From positions 1-64,000 of the forward strand of contig JAFIGT010000021.1 of the NCBI GenBank assembly GCA_017849585.1: DNA of 64,000 nucleotides, written 5' to 3'. Under the pieces are notes generated by a model. The model had not been told where the DNA came from. It ran no database searches and saw nothing but the letters and a program-made list of their open reading frames with translations. Positions 1 to 7,914 of this stretch are shown here, in pieces. The stretch is from Verrucomicrobium sp. (GTDB lineage: Bacteria > Verrucomicrobiota > Verrucomicrobiia > Methylacidiphilales > UBA1321). The position numbers and the translations under genes are program-made. The stretch's first letter is position 1, and each line of letters begins with the position of its first letter.

Positions 1-51
1 ATATTAAGATGCTGCTGACTTAACATTGTTCCAAAATCTATTCACCTCTCC

Positions 52-1089
52 TCAATCGCTCGCCTGCAGGCTGCGGACCGTCGGCGCATCGGCCCAGACG
101 CCCTCGACGAGCACGCGGAGCGGCGCCTCGGGCAGACCGCGTTCGCCACGCTGAAGCATCCCGGCGAGCAGATTGACCGCGGCAATGCCGATCTGTGCGG
201 ACTGCTCGTTGATGCCGGCGACGTTGAGCGAGGTTTGCTCGGTGTTGAGAAACGCGATGCTGACCTCCTGCGGGATGCGGCATTTGGCATCACGCAGCCA
301 TTTTAGCGGACCGGAGCCTTGATAGGTGGTGATGATGGCGGTGGGACGATAGCGGCGATACCACTGGAGAAGAGGGGGAGCGGCGTAGACTTTCGGCATG
401 AGCAGAGGGATTTCCCGGCTCTCGGGCAGCAGCTCGCGTTCGGACAGAAAAGCGGAACTCCACAGCCGGTCATTACGCTCGTCCTTGCTGTGTTCGCAGT
501 AGAAACCGATCTTGCGGTGACCCAGCGCGCGCAATTGGCGGAAGCAGGTGACGACGGCGCGAAAGTGGGCGGGAGCGACGAGATGCACTTTCGGCCGCAC
601 CATGGAGTAGCCGAAACTGACGACGGAGAAGTCTTCCCAGTGCAGGCTCAAATGACCGCGATTGTGAGGCTGGGGAGCGAGGAGGAGGCCGCGAATCCCG
701 CGACTGAACAGAATCTGGCTGGCACGCTTCGCAGTCATTTTGGGTTCATGCAGCCAGAACTCTTCGAGTTGATAACCGAGCTCCGCTGCCTGCTGTACCG
801 CGCCGTCGTAGTAGCGATCCGAGGCGAGATTGTGCCAGTCGTTGCGTTTTGGGAAGTTCGTGACCCAGGCGATCGTGCCGCGGAATTTCGGGATCTGATC
901 TTTTTGCCGGTACGCGGCAAAAGCGGACATCATGGGGTCCGGCATGTAGCCGAGTTGGCGTGCGGCTTCCTTCACCCGCGTGCAGGTTTCCGCGCTGATG
1001 CGGGGGTCGTTTTTCAACGCGCGCGCAGCGGTGGTGAAATGAACACGGGCGGCAGCGGCGACATCGCGGACGGTGATGCGTGGGCTCAT
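52..1089 (-). CDS. LacI-family transcriptional regulator
   Basis: 345-residue DNA-binding regulator. Residues 3-55 form the LacI-type helix-turn-helix (begins SPRITVRDVAAAARVHF, then RISAETCTRVKEAARQLGYMP with the hinge region following). The rest resembles the periplasmic-binding-protein-like effector domain, which in this family binds a sugar or sugar derivative. I chose the ATG at 1089 because the HTH begins directly after it. An in-frame ATG at 1113 would add eight residues, but it would place a perfect 14-bp palindrome (1099-1112) inside the gene; that palindrome is better explained as an operator. The gene is divergent from a PEP-CTERM gene followed by a glycoside hydrolase, so it probably controls them or itself. 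The effector is not predictable. Confidence 0.9.
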   Translation of the reverse strand: MSPRITVRDVAAAARVHFTTAARALKNDPRISAETCTRVKEAARQLGYMPDPMMSAFAAYRQKDQIPKFRGTIAWVTNFPKRNDWHNLASDRYYDGAVQQAAELGYQLEEFWLHEPKMTAKRASQILFSRGIRGLLLAPQPHNRGHLSLHWEDFSVVSFGYSMVRPKVHLVAPAHFRAVVTCFRQLRALGHRKIGFYCEHSKDERNDRLWSSAFLSERELLPESREIPLLMPKVYAAPPLLQWYRRYRPTAIITTYQGSGPLKWLRDAKCRIPQEVSIAFLNTEQTSLNVAGINEQSAQIGIAAVNLLAGMLQRGERGLPEAPLRVLVEGVWADAPTVRSLQASD

Positions 1090-1098
1090 AAGATACAG

Positions 1099-1112
1099 TG
1101 CTACTTGTAGCA
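1099..1112. promoter_or_regulatory. Candidate LacI-type operator palindrome
   Basis: TGCTACTTGTAGCA is a perfect inverted repeat with 6-bp arms and a 2-bp centre. It lies 10 bp before the lacI-type start codon, in the 83-bp gap between that gene and the divergent PEP-CTERM gene. LacI-family proteins bind palindromes of this general size, so autoregulation is plausible, but no binding evidence exists. Confidence 0.4.
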
Positions 1113-1172
1113 TCTAGCAGCCCTTTTATTGCCCCGCAATCGAAATAGAGTGATCGCAACCAAAGATCACCC

Positions 1173-2060
1173 ATGAATACCATGACCGATATCCCCTGTT
1201 TCCACCGCCGCATCCGTCAGTTGTTTTCGGTTGCCTTGACCGGAGTGGGTTTGTTCGTCCTCTCCATGGCAGCCAGTTGCGCGCAGACTGTCATCAATCT
1301 TGATTTCAACAGCGGCGACCTGAGCAGTTTCACCCAGTCCTCGGGAGTCTCGCCTGTGGTGCAAGGGACCTCCCTGGCGCAGACGGCCGGAGTGGGCGCG
1401 GGCGGTAGCGGCGGCGTGGCGTTTATCGCTTCGCCAGCGGCCACCGATGTGACTGCGATCTACTCGGCGGCGAGTTTCAATCTGACTTCGGGAACGAATT
1501 ACGCCTTTTCGACGGACTACCACAAAAAAGGAACCACGGGCGTTTTCTCGCAGTTTCAGGTGGCATTCTTTGCTGACAATAATGTGACCACGAGCAGTTC
1601 GAACCGGTACATCGGATTTCGCGTGGTGGGGCAGGGCGTGACCGGCGCAGCAAACACCTATCAACTGCAGTTGAACAACCGCGACAATAGCACGACCGAT
1701 GTCAATCTGGGTTCGACCTTCTCGATTCCCGACGTGAACACCGACTGGTACCGGCTCAGCGGCACGCTGGCTTTGACCGATGCGGCGTCGAAGACGTTCA
1801 GCTACACCATTTCGTTGTGGGATCTCGGTAGTGACGGAACCTCTACTCCCACGCTGATCCAAACGGTGAGCGGTACATTCGTCAACAGTCAGCTCGCGAG
1901 TGATTCCACCCTCTGGTACGGCTTCCGCGACCAGACGGGGACGATCAGCGCGGTGGATAATCTGTCGGTGGTGCCGGAGCCGAAAGCGGTAGTGCTTCTG
2001 ACCCTCTCGGGGTTTGTGCTGATTGTGGGACTGCGCCTGCGCTCGATGTGGTTGAATTAA
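1173..2060 (+). CDS. PEP-CTERM sorting-domain protein
   Basis: 295-residue exported protein. The signal peptide ends near residue 38 (hydrophobic run VALTGVGLFVLSMAASCA). The mature part is Ser/Thr/Gly-rich and probably beta-sandwich; the motif VINLDFNSGDLSSF resembles the start of LamG/concanavalin-like domains in verrucomicrobial PEP-CTERM proteins. The C-terminus has the full tripartite signal: VPEP at about 267-270, a hydrophobic helix (VVLLTLSGFVLIVG), and an Arg-containing tail (LRLRSMWLN). Such proteins are processed by an exosortase and attached to the surface or exopolysaccharide. The stop codon abuts the GTG of the next gene, so the two are probably co-transcribed. The ligand is unknown. 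Confidence 0.85.
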   Translation: MNTMTDIPCFHRRIRQLFSVALTGVGLFVLSMAASCAQTVINLDFNSGDLSSFTQSSGVSPVVQGTSLAQTAGVGAGGSGGVAFIASPAATDVTAIYSAASFNLTSGTNYAFSTDYHKKGTTGVFSQFQVAFFADNNVTTSSSNRYIGFRVVGQGVTGAANTYQLQLNNRDNSTTDVNLGSTFSIPDVNTDWYRLSGTLALTDAASKTFSYTISLWDLGSDGTSTPTLIQTVSGTFVNSQLASDSTLWYGFRDQTGTISAVDNLSVVPEPKAVVLLTLSGFVLIVGLRLRSMWLN

Positions 2061-3671
2061 GTGTGCGGTGACCTAAGTGGAAATGACTTTGTTGTGATCG
2101 GCAAAACACTTTGGTTGTCGGGACTGTTGGCGTCATGGATTGCCAGCCGGGCGGTGGGGGCCGCTCCCTTGGACTCCACGTCAGCGGTACCGGCCAGCGC
2201 TTGGGGAATTCGGGTCGAGGAAGAGACGGTGATCAAGCCGTTTTCGCCCCGGATGTTCGGGTTGAATTTTGACTGGACCGTGACGCAGCGGGTGGTGCTG
2301 AACGACGCGGGCGAGTATCGCGAGGACATCAGCGAGTTGTGCAAAGGGTTTCCGCTGCCGTTGAACCGGATGGCGGGGACGGACTCGCAGGAGTTTCGCT
2401 GGAAATGGGCGATTGGCCCCATGGCAGACCGGTTGCCGCAACAGCTCTACAAATTCTTTCCCGAACGACCGGTGCGGCTTGGTCCGGTGGAGTGGGTGCG
2501 CTGGGTGCGGCAGGAAGATCCGAAGGCGCAATTTGTTTTTGTGGTGAACTTGTTGAAGGATACGCCGCAGGATATCGCGGACCTCGTCTATTTCCTGACC
2601 GGCCGGGTGAATTCCCCGCGTCCCGAGGAAGCCGCGTGGGCGAAACGTCGCGTGCAGTTGGGCTTGCCTGAACCCGTGCCCGTCGCGGTGTGGGAACTCG
2701 GTAACGAGATGGAGTTGAAGATTCCCGAGAAGAGTTACGTCTGGACGGCGGAGCGATATATCGACGTCTCGCGCGCGGCGATCACGGCGATTCGCACAGC
2801 GGACCCGAAGGCCAAGATTGCGTTGCATGGATCGTCCTCCTACGACCCGGGCTGGAATCAGGCGGTGTTGCGGGCCTTGGGTGCGCAGGTAGATTATTTT
2901 TCGCTGCACTTTTATTATCAGGGCGTGGCGTTTGGTTCCACCCAGGGTTTGCAGGGCGAGGGGGGATTCCAAGGGCACACCGTGGAGTTGGTAGAACGCT
3001 GGATTGATCAGGCGCGAGACGAGTGCGCGCGCTTGGTGCCGGAGCGGCTGCTGAAGCTTTTCATTTCCGAGCACGCGCGCTGGCCGGTCACGCCCAAGGT
3101 GCGGGATGAATCGTGGCAGAAGTCGTGGTATCAGACGCACTCGCTGGAGGGATGTTTGTCCACAGCGGATTTTCTGGGGCGCTGGATGAACCGGCCCGAA
3201 GTCGAGATGGCGACGTATCATTGTTTCAGCAGCGGACCGTGGGGACTTTTTTATCGGGATGTGAGCACCGGAAAATTATCCAGCACGGGAATGGCCGAGT
3301 TGTTCCGGATGCTGGGTTCGATCGAGGGAAAGTCCGTCGTGCGGTCGGAGATCGTGGTGCCGAAGACGCCTTCGGAAACGACGGAGATAGAGAGGGCATT
3401 GCACACGGTTTTTGCCGTGCGCGACGAGAAGCAACTGACGCTGGTGATTGTGAATCGCGGCAAAGCGTTTTCGTTGGATTCCGGAATTTCCGTAAAGTAC
3501 ACGTTGCGCTTCGGGAGTCTGCTGACCAGTGTGTCGCTGGACGATCATAACACGGTGGACACGCGGCCCCTGCAGGTGGTGACGCGACCGGCGGAATCGT
3601 TACGCGGTCCGGGTGGCACGGTGGAGGTACCGGGGCGTGCGGTGTTGCTATTGAACTTTGGAGTACGGTGA
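2061..3671 (+). CDS. Clan GH-A glycoside hydrolase (GH51/GH79-like)
   Basis: 536-residue secreted enzyme. A hydrophobic N-terminus (KTLWLSGLLASWIASRAVGA) is followed by a TIM-barrel-like domain. The clan GH-A acid/base motif is visible as VWELGNEME (Glu216) and a nucleophile candidate in LFISEHARWP (Glu337), with a C-terminal beta domain after about residue 430. The pattern resembles alpha-L-arabinofuranosidases or GH79 glucuronidases, but the family cannot be fixed. GTG at 2061 follows the previous stop directly; GTG at 2094, just before the hydrophobic segment and downstream of a GGA, is an equally good start. The 3' end overlaps the convergent araC-type gene by 24 bp. Confidence 0.75.
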   Translation: MCGDLSGNDFVVIGKTLWLSGLLASWIASRAVGAAPLDSTSAVPASAWGIRVEEETVIKPFSPRMFGLNFDWTVTQRVVLNDAGEYREDISELCKGFPLPLNRMAGTDSQEFRWKWAIGPMADRLPQQLYKFFPERPVRLGPVEWVRWVRQEDPKAQFVFVVNLLKDTPQDIADLVYFLTGRVNSPRPEEAAWAKRRVQLGLPEPVPVAVWELGNEMELKIPEKSYVWTAERYIDVSRAAITAIRTADPKAKIALHGSSSYDPGWNQAVLRALGAQVDYFSLHFYYQGVAFGSTQGLQGEGGFQGHTVELVERWIDQARDECARLVPERLLKLFISEHARWPVTPKVRDESWQKSWYQTHSLEGCLSTADFLGRWMNRPEVEMATYHCFSSGPWGLFYRDVSTGKLSSTGMAELFRMLGSIEGKSVVRSEIVVPKTPSETTEIERALHTVFAVRDEKQLTLVIVNRGKAFSLDSGISVKYTLRFGSLLTSVSLDDHNTVDTRPLQVVTRPAESLRGPGGTVEVPGRAVLLLNFGVR

Positions 3672-4457
3672 AATCGGGCCGGGGACGCGCCGCCACGATT
3701 CGGGTGAACAGCCGAACTTGTCCTTGAAGGCGCGGGAGAAGGCGCTAGCACTGCCGAAGCCGCATTGCTCGCTGATGGTCTCGAGTTTCATCCCGGCGTC
3801 AGACATGAGCTGCATGGCTCGCTGAAAACGCATTTGGTCGAGAATGTGTTTGGGTGAGGTATCGAGCACTTCGTGGAAAAGCCGTCGCAAATGCGCGGGA
3901 GAACTGCCCGTGGCGCGGGCGATCTCGGGCAGTCCGGGATTTTCTGCCATGCGTGTGGAGAACCATTGTAGCGCGGCATCGACCCGTTTCTGTGCGGAAT
4001 TCTCCTGTGCTTGTCGAGTGCGGTGGCTGTTGTCCTCGCAGACGAGCAGGCTAAGTTCCATGAGGATGTGTTCGTAGCAAATCATCATGCCGGGTGCCGG
4101 CCGATTCCAGTAGAGTTCGGCGTGGGAGGAGAGACGACGCAGTCGCGCGGCTGTGGTGCGGCTCAAACTGATTTCAAGATGACCTTTCGGCGCGACAATT
4201 CGTTGCACGAGTTCCGGCACGGAAAGAAAATGAAAGACAGCCACTTGCGCCCGTTGGCGTTTGACTCCGGCCCAACCATGTTGATGGTCCGGGGGGAAGA
4301 TCCAAAGACGATACGATTCGGGCGGAAGAGTCTGATCGGGCAGGCAAAGACTGATGCTGCCCTGGAGCACGGCTTGAAATTCCCAGCCGCGGCGGCGGTG
4401 CAGCGGAACCGGCTTTTCTCCGTAGCGACGTTCACCGGTGCCGAGATAGATCAACAT
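3648..4457 (-). CDS. AraC-family transcriptional regulator
   Basis: 269 residues. The N-terminal half looks like a cupin-type sensor domain (HRRRGWEFQAVLQGSISL, then a PPDHQHGWAG segment). The C-terminal third holds two helix-turn-helix motifs: PGLPEIARATGSSPAHLRRLF, and the conserved second motif ISEQCGFGSASAFSRAFKDKFGCSP. The family usually activates sugar-utilisation genes in response to a small sugar. The gene converges on the GH51/GH79-like gene and diverges from the small-secreted-protein/GH-A pair at 4672-7816, which makes that pair its most likely target. The effector is unknown. Confidence 0.88.
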   Translation of the reverse strand: MLIYLGTGERRYGEKPVPLHRRRGWEFQAVLQGSISLCLPDQTLPPESYRLWIFPPDHQHGWAGVKRQRAQVAVFHFLSVPELVQRIVAPKGHLEISLSRTTAARLRRLSSHAELYWNRPAPGMMICYEHILMELSLLVCEDNSHRTRQAQENSAQKRVDAALQWFSTRMAENPGLPEIARATGSSPAHLRRLFHEVLDTSPKHILDQMRFQRAMQLMSDAGMKLETISEQCGFGSASAFSRAFKDKFGCSPESWRRVPGPISPYSKVQ

Positions 4458-4560
4458 GACTTCACTCTTTCCTGGAGAGCGAAAATGTCAAGCGAGGGAC
4501 AGACTAACGAGGATGCAAAGAGCCTCTTTTGAGTTCGATTTTATAAGAGCGTATTGGAAT

Positions 4561-4580
4561 TCTGTTTATGATATGCGAAT
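4561..4580 (+). promoter_or_regulatory. Shared 20-bp operator-like element, site 1
   Basis: TCTGTTTATGATATGCGAAT matches the element found at five other promoters in the window (consensus about TTCGTTTATTATAATCGAAC). It ends 12 bp upstream of a likely -35 box at 4593. An upstream position suits activation better than simple blockage, unlike the downstream positions at the other sites. Confidence 0.5.
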
Positions 4581-4592
4581 AGGACTTCGAGG

Positions 4593-4622
4593 TTGACTTC
4601 TCTCATTTGTAGGTCATATATT
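4593..4622 (+). promoter_or_regulatory. Predicted sigma-70-type promoter
   Basis: TTGACT, an 18-bp spacer and TATATT lie 50 bp before the start codon at 4672. It would drive the small secreted protein and the GH-A enzyme that follows 16 bp later. Confidence 0.5.
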
Positions 4623-4671
4623 GTGATGTTTCGGCCTTCCTCATGAAAATTGTAAGACCGCTTTAACGAAT

Positions 4672-5397
4672 ATGATTAATATGAATAAACGCATATTTTG
4701 GCTCCTTTTCGGGAGTTTTATTTCGCTTTCCCTCGTCCAAGCCGAAACGGTGATCAAGGATTCCTTTGGTGGTACGGGACAGCGTGCCTCGGGCGAAAAG
4801 CTGAACAAGACGGCCACGGAATCGCGCAATGCGATTTGGGATAGTACCCCCACGGTTATTCTGGGAGAGGACGGCGGTAAGGGTTGTGTGGTGGTGTCAG
4901 ACAATACGGGTTTCTTAGCCAAGTTGAAAATTCCGGCCAACAACAAGGTCATCCGCATTGAAGCTGATGCGCATCCGATGCCGTCCGGAGATGCGGATAG
5001 GATAGGTTTTGTCATGATCGGCATGGGCAAACCGGTAGGCTTCAATATTAACTGGTTGTCGGGAATTTATCTCTCGCTGGATGTTAAGGGGCGCGCGGCT
5101 GTTTATTACCATCCGGAGCTGAATGATGGCGTGGATCCGAACAAGGGGCTAGGGGTGAAAGGGATAAAGAGCGCCATGATCAAATCGTTCAAAGCGGACG
5201 GGATGAACAAGATGGCGCTCGAATACGATGTCAGCAGCGGTACGGTGAGCGCCTGGGTGAACGATGAGGAAGTGGTCAATCGTTTCGCGCTTGAAAAAAC
5301 GGGCTTTACCCCGGTGCTGGAATCGTTGGGTTTCTCCGGATGGGCCCTACAATCCAATACTCCATTATTAACGGATTTTACGGTCACGCTGAAGTAA
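4672..5397 (+). CDS. Small secreted protein, paralogue of the 23416 gene
   Basis: 241 residues with a signal peptide (KRIFWLLFGSFISLSLVQA, cleavage before ETVIKD). The mature protein shares with the protein at 23416-24132 the opening AETVIKDxFG, the segment LNKTATES, a central Gly-rich part, and an end segment TDFTVT; overall similarity is clear by eye. I recognise no named family. The alternating beta pattern with VSAWVND near the C-terminus suggests a concanavalin/LamG-like fold, but that is inference. In both loci the gene directly precedes a GH-A/CBM9-like enzyme, so it may bind the same polysaccharide. A second ATG three codons in (4681) is possible. No PEP-CTERM tail is present. Confidence 0.75.
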   Translation: MINMNKRIFWLLFGSFISLSLVQAETVIKDSFGGTGQRASGEKLNKTATESRNAIWDSTPTVILGEDGGKGCVVVSDNTGFLAKLKIPANNKVIRIEADAHPMPSGDADRIGFVMIGMGKPVGFNINWLSGIYLSLDVKGRAAVYYHPELNDGVDPNKGLGVKGIKSAMIKSFKADGMNKMALEYDVSSGTVSAWVNDEEVVNRFALEKTGFTPVLESLGFSGWALQSNTPLLTDFTVTLK

Positions 5398-5413
5398 TCC
5401 ACGAGCCTCCGCC

Positions 5414-7816
5414 ATGTCGCACTCTCCACTGTCGACGATGGGACGGTTGCTTATTCTGATCGCCTTCTGTTTGGGGGCGGTATTATCGGATTCGACGCTG
5501 GCAGTGGAGGGGGACGTCACCTTGTTGCCGGATCGCTATGCCGCGTGGTGGAGTCTCGGCGAGACGGTTTCCTTCAAACCAATTCTGGTGGAAGTTCCCG
5601 CGTCGATGACTGTTTTCACCGCGACGGTGTTCGATTCCAGCGGCAAGGAAGTGCGCCGTGACAAGCTGGCGCGGCAACCGTTTCTGGATGAAGGCTGGTC
5701 TTGGAAACCAGAGCAACCGGGTTTCTACGAAGTGGAATTCGCCGGAGCGGCGACGGAAGCGGAGTCGGCCACGGTGCTGCCGAGTCATTTCACGGTTAAG
5801 CTGAAGGATGGCAAGATCGGGGAGTTCGCGCACGACCGGTACCAGTTTGTCATCGCGGCGCGTCAGCCGAAGCCAGACTTTGCGCGGGCGCAATTTGGTT
5901 TTTCGTGCGGGCTGAGTCCGAAGGTGCTCAAGCTGGTGAAATTGATCGGCTTTGATTTCGCGTTCATTCAGGCGATCCCGTGGGGCGCGCAATTCACGAA
6001 TGAGAAAATGGCGGTGGAGCCGAAGAAGGGGGAGTTTCACTGGGAACATTTCGATCCGATTGTCGAGGCCTTGAGGAAAGACGGGTTCTCCATGGCGGCG
6101 CAATTTCTTTCCACGCCATTGTGGGCATCGCCCTGCCCCGAGAAGTTTGACAAGATCAACATCGGCACTCGCGAGGCGCTGATGTACGCGCCGAAGGACA
6201 TGGACGACTTCTCGAATTTCGTGCGCGAAGCGGTAAAGCGGTACAAGGATCGCATCAAGGTCTGGGAGATCTGGAACGAGCCGAATATTCCAGGACAGAG
6301 CATCTTTTGGTATGACACCGCGGAGAATTATACGCGGCTGCTGAAAGCGGGTTACAAGGCGGTGAAGGAAGTGCAGCCCGAGGCCGAGGTGTGGCTTGGG
6401 GGATTGGGACCGCGCACGTCGTATTTTGAATTCTATAACCAGATACAGAAGCTCGGCGCATCGGATTCGTTCGATATTCTTTCGCTACATGGCACGTGGA
6501 ATTCTCCGGAATATTTCTATGCGATCGATGATGTCTACAAAGCGCCTCACCGGCCCGCGATCATGTCCGAGTGGCACGCGATTTTGCACAACATCAGTGA
6601 GACCGGGCCGCATCCCTCCGAGCGCGAGTTATCCAAACGGATGATGCTCGACCAGCTTTACCAGTTTAAGCGCGGCGTGGTGCGTTCCATTTTCTTTACG
6701 CTCACCAACGGCAACGCTGAGGTTGAGACGACAGACTTCTTCAAGAAGGCTCATCAGTTCAGCCAGACCTACGGCATTTTCCGCTCGAAACCGCGCATTG
6801 AGCCGCGATTGGCCGCCGCGATCTATCAATTCTTCCTCGCTCAGGTGGGCAATCGCGTGACCGGTTACATCAATGAGTACGATCTTGGCTCCGGAGCGGC
6901 GGGGGTGCTCATTGACACCGCCATCGGCAAGCAACTGGTGATCTGGTTGGAGAAACCGACCACGGTGAAGGCCTTGTTTCCGAAAGGTCTGGGTTCCTCC
7001 GCGCAGCTTCATGATTGGGAGGGAAGAACGGTTCCGACGACGGGCGAGACGCCACTGAGTCCGGATCACTTCTACTATCTGAGTGGAGCCCCGGACGCGC
7101 TCTGGCCGTCGTTGACGAAAGCGGAAGTGCTGACCTCGCCGCGCAATAACCGGGCGAACATGGCGGCGAATCTCATCGCGGGCGTGGTGAATCTCGGCAC
7201 GGTTTTTGACTCCGCTGCGGGCAGTGACATTCGTCAGAAGCTGGTTTGGAACGATGCCAATTGGAACGTGCAGACTTTAGCGCCGGGCGCGGTCAAAGCG
7301 CCTGATTTCAATTCCACTTTCGTGATCGGTTCCACCGAGCAGGGGATCGATTTGGTGGTCGATGTGACCGATGCCAAGCATGTGCAGAACGAAACGTCTC
7401 CCGCCTTCGGCAAGGGCGACAGTATCCAGTTCTCCTTCGATTGCGACGGTTCGGGCCGGACCGTGGGCAGTACTGACTTCATTGCGGCACTCACGCCCAG
7501 CGGACCGGTTTTGTGGAAGTCGGCAGCGGCTCAGGTTGGGGGCGATTTGCCTGCCAAGTGGACACCCGCCGACGCGCCGGTAGCGAATGGGGAGTTTGCG
7601 ATACGCCGCGAGAACGGTCACACGATTTATCGTATTCGCCTGCCGTGGAGCGAGCTTTATCCCCTGATCTACAAACCCGAGAGGCAATTGCGGTTTGCGC
7701 TCGTGGTGAATAACAATAATGGCACCGAGCGGGAAAGCTGCCGGGAATGGGCTGGAGGAATCGAAGGGCAACGGAATCCCGCGTTCTACGGAGTGCTGCG
7801 AGCGTCGAGTCGCTAA
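5414..7816 (+). CDS. Secreted clan GH-A glycoside hydrolase with CBM9-like C-terminus (paralogue 1)
   Basis: 800-residue exported enzyme. Signal peptide to about residue 30; an N-terminal beta domain (about 35-150, with GFYEVEFAG); a TIM-barrel catalytic domain (about 160-500) carrying VWEIWNEP (acid/base Glu289) and IMSEWHAI (nucleophile candidate Glu386), as in GH39-like enzymes; then a linker domain; and a C-terminal domain (about 590-800) of CBM9-like type, with LPWSELYPL and FALVVNNNNG. Two close paralogues lie at 24281 and 26660. The small secreted protein starts the same transcript. The substrate is unknown; beta-xyloside, beta-glucuronide or alpha-L-linked sugars are all possible for this clan. 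Confidence 0.82.
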   Translation: MSHSPLSTMGRLLILIAFCLGAVLSDSTLAVEGDVTLLPDRYAAWWSLGETVSFKPILVEVPASMTVFTATVFDSSGKEVRRDKLARQPFLDEGWSWKPEQPGFYEVEFAGAATEAESATVLPSHFTVKLKDGKIGEFAHDRYQFVIAARQPKPDFARAQFGFSCGLSPKVLKLVKLIGFDFAFIQAIPWGAQFTNEKMAVEPKKGEFHWEHFDPIVEALRKDGFSMAAQFLSTPLWASPCPEKFDKINIGTREALMYAPKDMDDFSNFVREAVKRYKDRIKVWEIWNEPNIPGQSIFWYDTAENYTRLLKAGYKAVKEVQPEAEVWLGGLGPRTSYFEFYNQIQKLGASDSFDILSLHGTWNSPEYFYAIDDVYKAPHRPAIMSEWHAILHNISETGPHPSERELSKRMMLDQLYQFKRGVVRSIFFTLTNGNAEVETTDFFKKAHQFSQTYGIFRSKPRIEPRLAAAIYQFFLAQVGNRVTGYINEYDLGSGAAGVLIDTAIGKQLVIWLEKPTTVKALFPKGLGSSAQLHDWEGRTVPTTGETPLSPDHFYYLSGAPDALWPSLTKAEVLTSPRNNRANMAANLIAGVVNLGTVFDSAAGSDIRQKLVWNDANWNVQTLAPGAVKAPDFNSTFVIGSTEQGIDLVVDVTDAKHVQNETSPAFGKGDSIQFSFDCDGSGRTVGSTDFIAALTPSGPVLWKSAAAQVGGDLPAKWTPADAPVANGEFAIRRENGHTIYRIRLPWSELYPLIYKPERQLRFALVVNNNNGTERESCREWAGGIEGQRNPAFYGVLRASSR

Positions 7817-7875
7817 TCCCGTCCGCTGGCGCGATAGTGCTGGTTTCTGGCGCAAATTTAAAGGTATTCTTCCGA

Positions 7876-7908
7876 CGTATTCTCCATGCTTGAGAGATAC
7901 GATTTTTT
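7876..7908 (+). terminator. Hairpin with T-run just upstream of the GH106 gene
   Basis: CGTATTCTC and GAGAGATACG pair with one bulge across a 7-base loop and are followed by ATTTTTTGG. The structure ends 7 bp before the start of the next gene, so it could end the 5414-7816 transcript or act as an attenuator for the rhamnosidase-like gene. Confidence 0.5.
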
Positions 7909-7914
7909 GGGGCC

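Noticed and set aside
319-1110. 263-residue plus-strand frame opposite the lacI-type gene
   Set aside because: It is the antisense of a gene with clear LacI motifs; its own sequence has no recognisable domain.
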